From JAFDXJ01 sp038257845 (GTDB lineage Bacteria > Bacteroidota > Bacteroidia > Chitinophagales > Chitinophagaceae), in assembly GCA_038257845.1 (NCBI GenBank), contig JBBSQL010000010.1:1-64000 (forward strand): a stretch of DNA of 64,000 bases, given 5' to 3'. Within the stretch, counting starts at the first letter, position 1. Each line of letters begins with the position of its first letter. The notes beneath the pieces are model-generated. The model saw nothing but the letters and a program-made list of their open reading frames with translations, ran no database searches and was not told where the DNA came from. Both the position numbers and the translations under genes were made by a program. This document shows positions 32,035 through 42,304 of this stretch, one piece after another.

Positions 32035-32685
32035 TCAAACTTTTAAAATGTGTATATTGTTGGAAGTTTTTTCATTTTGCCTTTGAATTTGTTTGACTAA
32101 AAAATAGGCAACGATTATATTAGGCACCCAACAAAGCCACGCTACTAATAAATAAGCTTTAATAAAATCATGAAATAGTATAGTCAGAATAGGAAGATAT
32201 ATTCTAAGCGTTACTGCAGAAAAACAAGCAGCATAACTATATATCATCATCTTTCGATGGTTCTCAATTCGTCCGTTTCTTATATTAATGTAAGCGCTTA
32301 ATGTAATGTAAAACCAGGTAAGACCTAAACAAATAAATCCCAATGAAGCAATTATTCCACCAGTTGCATATAATGCAATATACATAGATGCCAATGAACT
32401 TATCAAAGCTGCAATAACATAAACTTTGCCTATCAGCCTGTGTACTTTCAATCTTTTATTTCTCAACTTTACATTAAATTGAGTCCAGCCGATTAGCAAA
32501 GCAATTCCTCCTAAAGTGATGTGCATATAAAAACCAATATTCCAAAAAACATTGGTCAGTATAACATCACTTTTTGATTGTAACAATCCAAATTTCCGAT
32601 TCACAAAAAAATAAATAAATGGATATAGGCCAACGAATGACGCCAAAATAGCTGTTATTACAACGAGTACTTTTTTAGTCATCAT
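32035..32685 (-). CDS. DUF2306-family membrane protein
   Basis: This protein of about 216 residues starts at the ATG at 32685 (MMTKKVLVVITAILASFVGL). A frame 12 codons longer lacks a reason to be used. Six membrane segments are seen. The family features are the pair of His-containing stretches: FWNIGFYMHITLGGIALLIG with LKVHRLIGKVYV, then GRIENHRKMMIYSYAACFSA. The conserved histidines and the four-helix core suggest a heme- or quinone-linked membrane protein, but the family has no firm function. It stands alone between palindromes and the M1 peptidase gene. Confidence 0.8.
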   Translation of the reverse strand: MMTKKVLVVITAILASFVGLYPFIYFFVNRKFGLLQSKSDVILTNVFWNIGFYMHITLGGIALLIGWTQFNVKLRNKRLKVHRLIGKVYVIAALISSLASMYIALYATGGIIASLGFICLGLTWFYITLSAYINIRNGRIENHRKMMIYSYAACFSAVTLRIYLPILTILFHDFIKAYLLVAWLCWVPNIIVAYFLVKQIQRQNEKTSNNIHILKV

Positions 32686-32897
32686 TTTGATTTGAATAAA
32701 TTTCTCCCAACACAGGAACATCTTGTGTTAGTACAAGCCGGAAGATAGAAAAGCGAAGTGAAGGATCGCTTTGAGAACAACTAAATTGATAGAAATATTA
32801 TTTTCAATTTTGTTGAAAATAATATTTATAAATCTGCATTTTATTTATTTCTGCATAAAACTTTCCTTCGGAATATACTATTGAATAAATGAAAAAT

Positions 32898-34751
32898 TTA
32901 TTGCGGCACACTGATCTTATTATTCACTCTGTTCACATCCGCCATTCGCTGGCTTGGATCAATTTCAATTTCTTTAATATCTCCAACCGAATGATTTAAT
33001 ATGACCTGGTATTCCGGCGCTACCCACTGCCATTCTTTTTCAATGACCCTCGGATAATTGTCTTCCGCCGGCTTATCACCGTACATTAAATTCATCGGTA
33101 TATAATGCATTTCTTTCGTGCCATCTTTATAAGTCACTAACAAGTCCACCGGCATAGGCATATAACCAATTCTTTTCAGTGTGATATTTGCTTTGCCATC
33201 TTTTTCATTTACATCACCAATACCATAATCAATGGTCTTGGTGGTATAAATCCAATACTCTTTATACCATTGCAATTCTATGCCACTCACTTTTTCCGCA
33301 ACACGGATAAAATCATTTGGATTGGGATGTTTAAAGCGCCACTCACGATAATATTCCAATAAAATTTTATCCAATACAGCATCACTTACAATATAACCTA
33401 ATTGTGCCAGGAAAATTTCTCCTTTTGAATAGGCATCTATCGAATAAGCATAGTTCGTATTATAATGATCGGCATGCGTACTCATGGGCTCTTCAAAACC
33501 GCTTTTCACCAAACCAAAATAACCTGCGTAAGCACCGCGGTAAGGGAATGTCGTATCATTATGCAGCCATGCGGTGATTCGTGATTCAGCATACGATGTA
33601 AAGCCTTCATCCATCCATGCATAGAGACTTTCATTCGTGCCCATCATACCCTGGTACCAACTGTGCATCCATTCATGTGTTGCTGTGCCAACACTCGCCG
33701 ATTTGATCAACGTTGCCATGGGATATTCCATACCACCATCGCCACCCTGGATAAATGAATAATTTTTATACGGGTAAGCGCCAAAAGTTTTTTCCATAAA
33801 TGGATATATTTTGACCATAGTATTTGCAAGGTCCTGCCATTTTTGTTCAAGAGAATCTACTTTTTTATACACGACATATAACAATGGCCCACCGGGAATT
33901 TGTTTTTTGATCATGGTATAAGTTGGATCAGCGGCCCATACAAAATCATGTACATTTTGTGCAACGAATTTCCATGTGCGGTTTGCGCCAGTAACCGGTA
34001 TTGGAGCGGTTCCGTTTTTTTGATAACCAAAACCAATTTCTTCCGGGTTTTGTAAAGTGCCGGATGCCGCCAGCATATATGTTTTATCTATATTAATATT
34101 GACGTTGTAATCACCCCATACACCATAAAATTCACGCGCTACATAAGGATTTGCATTCCATCCCTGGTAATCGTATTCCACCATTTTCGGATACCATTGA
34201 CTCATGCTGTAACGGATGCCTTCTTCATTGTCTCGCCCGCTGCGCCTGATTTGTAGCGGCACTTGTGCGGAAAATGAAAGTTCAATAGAAGATTTTGAAT
34301 TTGGTAAAATGGGCGTGCTCAGTTGCACTTCCAATATGGTTTCATGATCAATTAATTTTACAGTTTGGCCGTTCACTTTCATGGAAGAAATTCTTTGATA
34401 ACCAATTTCATCTGGCGTTAATTTAGAAATACGGTCACGCACCCGGCCATCCCAGTCGCGCATAGACTCACCTTTTTTATTTGTGCCAAAAATAGTTTTT
34501 CCCAATTCCCGGCTGCGTATATCCATCATACTGTTTGGTTGAAATGCATTCCAGTATGTATGAAAGAAAATGCGCGTAAGTGTATCCGGTGAATTATTCC
34601 AGTAATTGATTTTTTCAGTACCGGTAAACTGGTTGGTACTAACATTCATATTCACATCTATCTGGTAAGAAATGCGTTGTTGCCAGCGGTCCGGTTGAGC
34701 GTGTACGAGTTCTCCCAGAAAGAGGCAGATGATCAGTGACAGGTATTTCAT
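32898..34751 (-). CDS. Secreted M1-family metallopeptidase
   Basis: This protein of about 617 residues has a signal peptide (MKYLSLIICLFLGELVHAQ). The ATG at 34751 is preferred over one three codons earlier. An N-terminal beta-sandwich (residues 25-270) precedes the catalytic domain. The M1 hallmarks are present: a GGDGGMEYPM substrate-binding motif, the zinc motif HEWMHSWYQG near residue 360, and the third zinc ligand in WMDEGFTSYAE. A C-terminal helical or beta region is shorter than in classic aminopeptidases. It probably releases N-terminal amino acids from peptides in the periplasm or outside. No sorting domain is seen. Confidence 0.9.
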   Translation of the reverse strand: MKYLSLIICLFLGELVHAQPDRWQQRISYQIDVNMNVSTNQFTGTEKINYWNNSPDTLTRIFFHTYWNAFQPNSMMDIRSRELGKTIFGTNKKGESMRDWDGRVRDRISKLTPDEIGYQRISSMKVNGQTVKLIDHETILEVQLSTPILPNSKSSIELSFSAQVPLQIRRSGRDNEEGIRYSMSQWYPKMVEYDYQGWNANPYVAREFYGVWGDYNVNINIDKTYMLAASGTLQNPEEIGFGYQKNGTAPIPVTGANRTWKFVAQNVHDFVWAADPTYTMIKKQIPGGPLLYVVYKKVDSLEQKWQDLANTMVKIYPFMEKTFGAYPYKNYSFIQGGDGGMEYPMATLIKSASVGTATHEWMHSWYQGMMGTNESLYAWMDEGFTSYAESRITAWLHNDTTFPYRGAYAGYFGLVKSGFEEPMSTHADHYNTNYAYSIDAYSKGEIFLAQLGYIVSDAVLDKILLEYYREWRFKHPNPNDFIRVAEKVSGIELQWYKEYWIYTTKTIDYGIGDVNEKDGKANITLKRIGYMPMPVDLLVTYKDGTKEMHYIPMNLMYGDKPAEDNYPRVIEKEWQWVAPEYQVILNHSVGDIKEIEIDPSQRMADVNRVNNKISVPQ

Positions 34752-34966
34752 GATATTCATTTTTATGAAAAATTATAGAGTTGCAAATATAAGTTTTAAA
34801 AAAAAGAATTTATTACTGTTCAAATATTGAAACCGTATATATTTTAAAATATAATGGCTAAAAGTATCAAACATTTTTGCAGCTCAAAAAATTTCCTGCA
34901 TGAGGAAATAAAAAACAATCAATTAATTGAGTTTGATTTTTGGAAAAATAAAGTGTTAGAAAAATA

Positions 34967-35341
34967 TTAGCGAGCCACCTGGAATTTACCGGCTTCAATG
35001 AGTTTACCGGTTTTATCATGCAGTTGGAAAATATAAATTCCCCGGTAAAAATCATCTGATAAAATGATGGAAAGTTTCGAAGAACTAACAGGAATATCTT
35101 TCATTTTTCTACCGGAAAAACTGTAAATGGAAATAGAGTAGGTTCTGTCAATATTGACAGGAAATTCAAAATTGATATATGATGTAGCGGGGTTGGGATA
35201 AAACTTGACGATTTTTACCTGCACATCTGTTGGGACAAAAGCATTACCTGTATTTGCAAAAATCCAGCCGCTTGCTATAAGCAAAACTGCGAGCAGGATT
35301 CTTTTAAAAGTACCGGAAGTGTTTAGTAAAAATTGTTTCAT
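34967..35341 (-). CDS. Stand-alone T9SS sorting-domain protein
   Basis: This 124-residue protein consists of an N-terminal export segment (RILLAVLLIASGWIFANTG) and, almost immediately, a T9SS type A C-terminal sorting domain (VKIVKFYPNPATSYINFEF, SISIYSFSGRKMKD, GIYIFQLHDKTGKLIEAGKF). There is no passenger domain between them. It may be a remnant of a longer exoprotein gene or a true small substrate. The initial Met is followed by about ten residues before the hydrophobic core. The gene stands alone, with about 200 bp of AT-rich DNA towards the M1 peptidase gene. Confidence 0.75.
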   Translation of the reverse strand: MKQFLLNTSGTFKRILLAVLLIASGWIFANTGNAFVPTDVQVKIVKFYPNPATSYINFEFPVNIDRTYSISIYSFSGRKMKDIPVSSSKLSIILSDDFYRGIYIFQLHDKTGKLIEAGKFQVAR

Positions 35342-35416
35342 CGCTTAAATTACATCGTAAAAATAAGTAATATTATTTATTGTGCCAAAAAATATCTTTA
35401 AGGTTTTATTAAAATA

Positions 35417-35890
35417 TCAATGCTTTTTATCCAAAATATCTTTTATTGCTTTAAAATTTGGCAGGTCTCCGGCGCTTTCCAATACTTCTGCATATTGAAG
35501 TACGCCTGTTTCATCAATTAAAAAAGCAGCTCTCTTTGATACACCTTTCATCCAGCCTTTAAAAGCACCATAAATACATTTATATTTTTCAGAAACCTCT
35601 TTATTGAAATCACTCAGTAATGGAAAATTTAAATGCTGTTCTTCTTTAAATTTTGCCAGGGCATTTGGCGAATCCACAGAAATGCCAAAAACATTTGCGT
35701 TTACCTTGTCATACATGCTGATGTCATCCCGCACACTGCATAATTCCGTGGTGCATACGCCCGTAAATGCCAATGGAAAAAAAAGTAATAAAACTTTTTT
35801 CCCTTTTAAACCTGTAAGGGCAACTTCATTTTTTTCAGTGTCATACAACGTAAACTCCGGCGCTAAATCTCCTGCTTTTAATGGCATCAT
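35417..35890 (-). CDS. Peroxiredoxin (AhpC/TSA family)
   Basis: This thioredoxin-fold peroxidase of about 157 residues has its peroxidatic cysteine in FFPLAFTGVCTTELCSVRDD. The preceding Thr and following Arg complete the active site. KAGDLAPEFTLYD opens the fold, and a C-terminal FKAIKDILDKKH closes it. The size and motif are closest to the AhpE/1-Cys-like class common in Bacteroidota, which reduces hydrogen peroxide and organic peroxides in the cytoplasm. Tandem ATGs at 35890 and 35887 are both possible starts. Confidence 0.9.
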   Translation of the reverse strand: MMPLKAGDLAPEFTLYDTEKNEVALTGLKGKKVLLLFFPLAFTGVCTTELCSVRDDISMYDKVNANVFGISVDSPNALAKFKEEQHLNFPLLSDFNKEVSEKYKCIYGAFKGWMKGVSKRAAFLIDETGVLQYAEVLESAGDLPNFKAIKDILDKKH

Positions 35891-35956
35891 CAATATTTTT
35901 CTGCAAAGTTAAGATTTAATAAAAGTAAAATTTGTCTATACGATATTTTTTATGTT

Positions 35957-36985
35957 TTAAAATTTCGGGCAAAGCACCGCATCTTTTGTGGAGTAACCGG
36001 TATTATCAAATCCAATATATGCGATGGAAAGTTCAAAGCCGCCGCGATATTGGCTTGCTGTTTTCAATGCTGATGTATTTACATCATAACTAAATGAAAT
36101 GGAAAATGGATTGTAATCCAGTTTTAACACGGGAATGATCGCATCTTTCCAGCGCACATAAGCGCCGAGATGGAGTGTGTATAAAGGATTGTCCAGGTCT
36201 TCCCCAATTTTTCGTGAGTACATACCACCACCAATGAATTCTTTATTATTTCCCTGCGTGGAAATATCTGCCTGGAAACTAACATAGGAAAAATCATTCA
36301 CAAATAATTTTACACCACCTGATACCACCACTTTTGGATTTAATTCAACCGGGGGATTTGTATAAAAAGAATTCATCGGCCTGTTGAAATGATGATAGGC
36401 CAGCCCAATAAAATAATTACTGACATCACTTTCACCCAATGATGAATTGTAGGAAACACCAAAACTTCCGTCCCAGTATTTATAATTTGATGTAGGAAAA
36501 GTTTCTCCATCCGGTAGGGCAGGGTTATAACCAAAACCATCAAAATGGTTATTGGTAGTCACTTTGGAGCGGTCTATTTTTCGTTGAACGAGTCCACCCA
36601 TAAATCCCAGGGAAAGAAATTTTCTTTTATCGCCATTGAGGGATTTGTGGTAATTTACTGCTGGTAAAATATTAGTGGTGGTAAAATTAATATCTCCCGC
36701 ACGGTCATATAGAATTTGCATGCCGAGGGTGATGAAATCATTTGCCCTGCCAATTGGTTTTTTAACTTCTACATCAAAAGAACCTGTTTGGTAAGGAGTT
36801 GTAACGCTGCCCCATTGACTGCGATAAACACCCTGGGCGCGCACATCACCGTTAAAGATTCCTGCCAGGGAAGGATTGCGCAATAATGGCGCATCGAAGA
36901 ACTGTGAAAAGTGCACATCCTGGCCTTGCACAATTTCTGCCATACAGCAGATGCCGATGATAAAAAACCTTTTTAGATTTTTCAT
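35957..36985 (-). CDS. PorP/SprF-family T9SS outer-membrane protein
   Basis: This 342-residue outer-membrane beta-barrel of the PorP/SprF type has a signal peptide (FFIIGICCMAEIVQG). The signature N-terminus DVHFSQFFDAPLLRNPSLAG is followed by many amphipathic strands and a C-terminal strand ending near the chain end. SprF-like proteins are required for secretion or surface anchoring of a cognate partner with a type B (CHU_C) sorting domain. The partner is almost certainly the giant PKD protein encoded 58 bp upstream on the same strand. Confidence 0.92.
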   Translation of the reverse strand: MKNLKRFFIIGICCMAEIVQGQDVHFSQFFDAPLLRNPSLAGIFNGDVRAQGVYRSQWGSVTTPYQTGSFDVEVKKPIGRANDFITLGMQILYDRAGDINFTTTNILPAVNYHKSLNGDKRKFLSLGFMGGLVQRKIDRSKVTTNNHFDGFGYNPALPDGETFPTSNYKYWDGSFGVSYNSSLGESDVSNYFIGLAYHHFNRPMNSFYTNPPVELNPKVVVSGGVKLFVNDFSYVSFQADISTQGNNKEFIGGGMYSRKIGEDLDNPLYTLHLGAYVRWKDAIIPVLKLDYNPFSISFSYDVNTSALKTASQYRGGFELSIAYIGFDNTGYSTKDAVLCPKF

Positions 36986-37043
36986 TTTGGATATTGGATT
37001 TATGTAAAAAAATAAAAACTACAACGTCAACGCTCCCTTAGCA

Positions 37044-40000
37044 TTACCTGATCAATGTTACATTTCCTTTCACGGAAATTACTTTACTATTCTCACAAAC
37101 TATTTCCATTACATATACATATACATCTGATGGTGCCGGCTTTCCTTTATACGTTCCATCCCAGCCATCACCGACAACATTTGGTTTCACATCATTATTA
37201 CTATAAACTATTTCTCCCCAACGATTGAATATCCTAATAGATTTGATGCTGAATAATCCTGTACCCCTGGGGTAAAATGCGTCATTCATGCCATCATTAT
37301 TCGGAGAAAAAGTATTTGGTATAAAAATATTATTCTTGTCACATAGAATATGCACGGTCACCAGATCACGGGCTATACAACCACCACCATTGATGGCCAC
37401 ACAGGTATAAGTTGTGGTTTGAATGGGACTGGCAATTGGATTCGGGGAATTGGGATTATCCAGGCCTGTGGCGGGTTCCCATTTCCATTGCGTAATATCC
37501 GGTGTGGCTGTAGTTTCCAGCTTCACACTTTGTCCTGCCTGCAAAGTGTAATTATCTTTCAGAATTTGCATTCCCGGTATAGGGTAAACTTTTATCCGAA
37601 CAATTCCAGTATCCACAAAACAGTTTTTCCTGTCTGTTCCCGTCACCTGGTAATTGATCACGGTATCCTTTGTCGCATGCATAATAGGGTTTGCAATAAA
37701 TGGATTATCCAGGAAAGTGGATGGTGTCCAATTATATGTTGCTGAACCTTCTGCATGTAATTGTACAGTGCCGCCGATGCAGAGTGAATCGCTGCCTGAT
37801 GTAGTAATTGTTACTGGTTGAATGACTTGAACTGTAATAGAATCTGCAGCGCTACAGCCAAAAGCATTTGTGCCATGCACAATGAAAGTTGTCGTGGAAT
37901 CCGGTGCTACGATTGGATTGGTACAGTTGGTGCAACTGATGTAAAGGTTATCATCCCAAACATAGTTCGATGCGCCGCTGGGCTGTAATACATAAGTACC
38001 AAATTTACAGATAGTCGTATCCAAGCCCGCATTCACATTGGGCGGCGCCAATAAATTGAGCTGCTTATGGGCAGTATCGGCGCAGCCAGAACTATTAAAA
38101 GCAATAGCTGTAACTGTGTATTGGTTTGGTAATAAATAAGTGACCGGTGGTGGGTTTTGAAGGTTAGAAACGGCGCCGTTCCCAAAGTTCCAGTTCCAGT
38201 TGAGAACGGTTGTATCAGAAGATTTTATATTTCCATTAAATGTAAGTGCAAGTGGTGTGCAACCCGTGCTGTCACCCAGTATGCTGATCTTTGGTGAAGT
38301 GGAAATTTCTATAGGTGTTACTAATTCAGCCGTATCCATACACCCGTATTTTGTTGTTACAATTAAAGTGACCTGGTATGAACCGCCTGCAGTAAATAAA
38401 TGAGAAACCTGTTTGCCATCTGCAGTGCTCTTGTCCGGGAAAACCCAATGATAATTTTTAATGGAATCATTGGAATAAGAAGAATCTGTAAAGACAAGTG
38501 TTCCGGAATCACAAAACTGTTTATTCATTACTGTCGGCACGGCTGTAATATCATAAACATGAATGGTATCAAGTCCTTTAATTGGAACCTGGCAACCAAA
38601 AGCATCACTGAGAATTATTTTGGGCAAATAGAAGCCGGGCTGATAGGTGTGCGTTACCGTTCCGGTACTTGTTGCTATCGTAGTTCCGTCACTAAAATCC
38701 CACAGATATTGCGCGGTATTTTGAGCTTTAGAAGTGAATGTGATCTCTCCGGGGTAACAAACATTGATGGGATCATAAACAATATTTCCAGTTGGCCCTT
38801 TTATCTCCACATTCCTGGTGATTGAATCTATACAACCACCATTACCAGTCACTTTCAGTGTTACTGGAAAAATACCGGCATTATTATACAAATGGGTAGG
38901 TGATAAAATGATAGAAGTATTGCCATCACCAAAATCCCATGTGAAAGTGGAATAGTTTTGAGATTTATTAGTAAAAGTTACATTCAATGGGGGGCAGGTA
39001 GAAAATGAATCACTCATTGCGAATTTTGGCAAAGGAATAGAAACGACAATGGGGGTAAGTGTCGTGATTGAATCCGGGCAATTATTTGCATCTGTCACCC
39101 AAAGCTGCGGGAAGTATTTTCCCTGCACCGTATAAATATGTGATGGATTTTGATTAGAAGCACCAGAGCCATCTTTAAAATTCCATGAATAATTTAATTG
39201 AATGCCATCAGAAGTACTGGTGAAATCTATTTTTTTACCCGGGCAAACCACTGAATCTGACATAGTGAATGATGCTGTGGGTTTTGTGATATTAATATAT
39301 GTTTTTTTGCGGATACTGTCGCTGCAACCATATTCATCATTGATCGTTAATTTCACATCATAGTACCCCGCAGCCAGGTATGCATGCTGGAATGGCGCTG
39401 AATTGTAGGTTGTTACTGTATTATCACCAAAATCCCATGTCCATGTTTTAATAGGATGTGTGCCATCTGTTGTGGAAATATCAGTAAAGTCAAATACTTC
39501 CTTAATGCAACCGGTTGTTTTGGGCGCGGTGAATTTTGCCGTAGGGCCAAAAATACTCACAATCGTTGTTTCTTTAAGTGTATCTGTACATCCCAGTATA
39601 TCTCGCACTACTACCGATACTTGGTAAGAACCGGCTTTATTATAACTATGCATAGTGGTAATACCATTTATAACCTGGCTGTTGCCATCCCCAAAATCCC
39701 AGGTCGTATTTAAAATATTTTTTGCATCTACATTTTTCACCTCAAAAGAAAGATTCACATTGCGGCAATTTGCAAAAGGTATAATAGATAATTTGGGTTT
39801 TTCATTCACCACTTGTATGGTTTTCCTGGATGTATCCACACAGGTGTTATTAGATACAGAAAGTACCACATCAAAAGCTCCTGTATTTGCATACACATGC
39901 ACCGGGTTTTGTATCGTGGAAAAACTTCCATCACCAAAATCCCATTTCCAGGTTTTATCATCAATAGATTTATCCGTAAAAGTAACTGACTGCCTGTTCG

Positions 40001-41861
40001 TACAATTATTTTCAAATGCATATTTAGCGACGGGCGCTTTAATATGGACCATATCAATTATTTCAAGCGTATCCGAACAGCCATTATTAAAGGCGATCAG
40101 CGTTACAGTGAAGTAGCCGGTGTCAGTGTATTTATGCGTAGCTACGGGATTTGCATAAGAAATGCCACCATCCCCGAAATGCCACTCTAACTGTGTGATC
40201 GGGCCATTTGTACTTGTGCTGGTAAATGTAATTGGGGTTTTTGCACACACATCCAATGGGTCTGCTGTAAAACTTGCTGTTGGTTTATGCCCTACAATAA
40301 CTGCATGTTTCAATGCAAATGTTGTCTTACATCCCTCAGCAGATGTAAGAGTTAACGTCACAGTATAATCACCATCCTGTGAATAAGTATGAGAGGGGTT
40401 CGGCGAAGTAGAAGTTGTACCATCTCCAAAATCCCATAAATAAATAGCGTTCGTTAAACTGATGCTCGTAATGGGTTTGGGATGAATTGTATATGGAGTG
40501 CAACCTGTTACGGGCAAATTTTCAAAGCCACTGATTGAAAGTTGATGCAATTTTATACAATCAACAATTTTGAAAACTGTCTGGCAGCCATTGGAATTTG
40601 TGGCTGTAAGTGTAACCGTATAATTCCCGTAATTTGTGTATGTATAGACCGGATCCACTTCTGAAGAAGTAGTTCCATCCCCGAAATTCCAGAGGAAATT
40701 AATGGCATTTCCTTTCGTTGTATTTTTAAAATGAACAGTATATGGCACCGAACAACTGGCCGTATCTGTAACGGTAAAAGCTGCCGCCGGCCCATCTAAA
40801 ACTTCAACCACTTTTGTGATGGAATCTTTACAGGCAGTAGAAAATTCATTCACCAGTTTAATCTGGTAAGTACCCGCTTTGGTGTATGTTTTAACCGGGC
40901 TGAAAATTGTTGAAGTAGTACCATCTCCAAAAGTCCAGAATACAGAAACCGGAACTGGTGTGGTGTTATTGGTTATAAGTTGTGCTTGGTTGGCGCAAAT
41001 TGTCGGTGGAATGTAAAAGAGAGATTTTGGAAAGCTAAAATCAATTGTTACTGAAGCTGTATCCGTACAGCCTGATGCGGAAGTGGAGGTTAATAAAATT
41101 GTATATGTCCCTGGATTATTAAAGCTGTGTTTTGGAGAAGCTGCAGTAGATGTGCCGCCATCTCCAAACTGCCAGTAATAGGTCAAATTGCCGGTACCTG
41201 TACTTTGATTGGTGAAAGTATATACAGCAGGTGCCTGGCAAATATCCGCCGAACTAACCGTGAAAGCTGCTGTTACACCCTGTGCTATATTGATTAAATT
41301 ATTTTTGGTAAGTGTTTTAGTACAACCAAAGCTATTGGAAGCCATCAGGCTTACGCCAAATGATCCGGGCGATGTATATGTGTGAAAAGGTTTTGGAACA
41401 TTTGCAGTACTACCATCACCAAAATCCCATAACCAGGAACTAATATTTCCTGAACCGGTTGTGCTTTTATCTATAAAACTAACATCAAGCGGATAACAGC
41501 CACTTATAGGCGAGGCGTCAAACTCCACATCCGGCAATCCATAAACATTGATATAGCCGGTTTTTGTAATTGAATCGGTTTGTGTGGCGGTTGAAACGAT
41601 CAGCTTAATAGTATATGCACCGGTCTCAAAATAAGTGCTTGAAGGAAATTGTGCCGTAGAAATAACACCATTGCCTAAATCCCATTTCCAACTGGTGGGT
41701 TTGCCCGTTGATTTGTCTGTAAAGCCCACTATTAAAGGGGAACAACCGGAAGTAGGGCTTGCGGAAAAGTCGGCTTTTAATTGTGCCTGCGATTGAATGG
41801 CGGGTAAAATTAAAGCATAAATCAAGAGTGCATGTAAAAGCACTTTTTGAACAGCTTTCAT
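37044..41861 (-). CDS. Giant PKD-repeat surface protein with CHU_C/type B sorting domain
   Basis: This 1605-residue exported protein has a signal peptide (LLHALLIYALILPAIQSQA) and about fifteen PKD domains. Each has a core of the form WDFGDG or a variant (for example FLWNFGDGTTSSEVDPVYTY), at a spacing of about 75-90 residues up to about residue 1270. Two or more immunoglobulin-like units with NAGLDTTICKFGTYVL and a SGSDSLCIGGTVQL motif follow. The last 95 residues are a gliding-motility-associated CHU_C domain (FIPNTFSPNNDGMNDAFY, RIFNRWGEIVYSN, GDGWDGTYKGKPAP), a T9SS type B signal. Such proteins act as adhesins or gliding-related filaments. It is paired with the PorP/SprF gene just downstream. 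Confidence 0.93.
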   Translation of the reverse strand: MKAVQKVLLHALLIYALILPAIQSQAQLKADFSASPTSGCSPLIVGFTDKSTGKPTSWKWDLGNGVISTAQFPSSTYFETGAYTIKLIVSTATQTDSITKTGYINVYGLPDVEFDASPISGCYPLDVSFIDKSTTGSGNISSWLWDFGDGSTANVPKPFHTYTSPGSFGVSLMASNSFGCTKTLTKNNLINIAQGVTAAFTVSSADICQAPAVYTFTNQSTGTGNLTYYWQFGDGGTSTAASPKHSFNNPGTYTILLTSTSASGCTDTASVTIDFSFPKSLFYIPPTICANQAQLITNNTTPVPVSVFWTFGDGTTSTIFSPVKTYTKAGTYQIKLVNEFSTACKDSITKVVEVLDGPAAAFTVTDTASCSVPYTVHFKNTTKGNAINFLWNFGDGTTSSEVDPVYTYTNYGNYTVTLTATNSNGCQTVFKIVDCIKLHQLSISGFENLPVTGCTPYTIHPKPITSISLTNAIYLWDFGDGTTSTSPNPSHTYSQDGDYTVTLTLTSAEGCKTTFALKHAVIVGHKPTASFTADPLDVCAKTPITFTSTSTNGPITQLEWHFGDGGISYANPVATHKYTDTGYFTVTLIAFNNGCSDTLEIIDMVHIKAPVAKYAFENNCTNRQSVTFTDKSIDDKTWKWDFGDGSFSTIQNPVHVYANTGAFDVVLSVSNNTCVDTSRKTIQVVNEKPKLSIIPFANCRNVNLSFEVKNVDAKNILNTTWDFGDGNSQVINGITTMHSYNKAGSYQVSVVVRDILGCTDTLKETTIVSIFGPTAKFTAPKTTGCIKEVFDFTDISTTDGTHPIKTWTWDFGDNTVTTYNSAPFQHAYLAAGYYDVKLTINDEYGCSDSIRKKTYINITKPTASFTMSDSVVCPGKKIDFTSTSDGIQLNYSWNFKDGSGASNQNPSHIYTVQGKYFPQLWVTDANNCPDSITTLTPIVVSIPLPKFAMSDSFSTCPPLNVTFTNKSQNYSTFTWDFGDGNTSIILSPTHLYNNAGIFPVTLKVTGNGGCIDSITRNVEIKGPTGNIVYDPINVCYPGEITFTSKAQNTAQYLWDFSDGTTIATSTGTVTHTYQPGFYLPKIILSDAFGCQVPIKGLDTIHVYDITAVPTVMNKQFCDSGTLVFTDSSYSNDSIKNYHWVFPDKSTADGKQVSHLFTAGGSYQVTLIVTTKYGCMDTAELVTPIEISTSPKISILGDSTGCTPLALTFNGNIKSSDTTVLNWNWNFGNGAVSNLQNPPPVTYLLPNQYTVTAIAFNSSGCADTAHKQLNLLAPPNVNAGLDTTICKFGTYVLQPSGASNYVWDDNLYISCTNCTNPIVAPDSTTTFIVHGTNAFGCSAADSITVQVIQPVTITTSGSDSLCIGGTVQLHAEGSATYNWTPSTFLDNPFIANPIMHATKDTVINYQVTGTDRKNCFVDTGIVRIKVYPIPGMQILKDNYTLQAGQSVKLETTATPDITQWKWEPATGLDNPNSPNPIASPIQTTTYTCVAINGGGCIARDLVTVHILCDKNNIFIPNTFSPNNDGMNDAFYPRGTGLFSIKSIRIFNRWGEIVYSNNDVKPNVVGDGWDGTYKGKPAPSDVYVYVMEIVCENSKVISVKGNVTLIR

Positions 41862-42304
41862 GGACTTGGTTTCTCTTTTAGGAAAATAGGATATTGTTTT
41901 CTGTCGTTAAACAGAATGTTAAAATAAGAGTAATCAATTCAAAGTACCAAATCTTTTTTTGTATATGTTGAGTTTCTGTATTGAAAAATATACTTTTTTT
42001 AATATTATTTTAAAATTATGGATTGCTTCTTTTATATAATTATATGGCTGAAGCTGGTTTCTTTAAAAATATTTTTTCGGTATTTTGTGTCCAGTGAATT
42101 TCTTCAATCAAAAGAAATCAAAAGGAATTTGATAAAATTGAATGACACCCAAAGAATGTGTATAAGAAATGCATACTAAAACTTTATCCACAATTCTGCC
42201 ATGGAGTTTCTGTTTGCATCTGCTGCATCTTATCTTTAGCGCGTTTTTACGTTTTATTATAAAACTTTCTAAAATATTTAAATCACTCATCCGTTCACCT
42301 CAAT
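41862..42304. other. Divergent intergenic region, 443 bp
   Basis: This AT-rich DNA separates the minus-strand PKD gene from the plus-strand TPR operon and must contain promoters for both. Short frames on both strands show no protein-like composition. No repeat or hairpin of note is seen. Confidence 0.5.

Noticed and set aside
37350..41000. Several plus-strand frames of 65-150 codons opposite the PKD gene
   Set aside because: They are antisense shadows of a repetitive gene, with no start context and low-complexity or cysteine-rich composition typical of such shadows.
42108..42290. A 60-codon minus-strand frame in the divergent intergenic region
   Set aside because: It has no recognisable feature and would sit across the promoter of the TPR operon.
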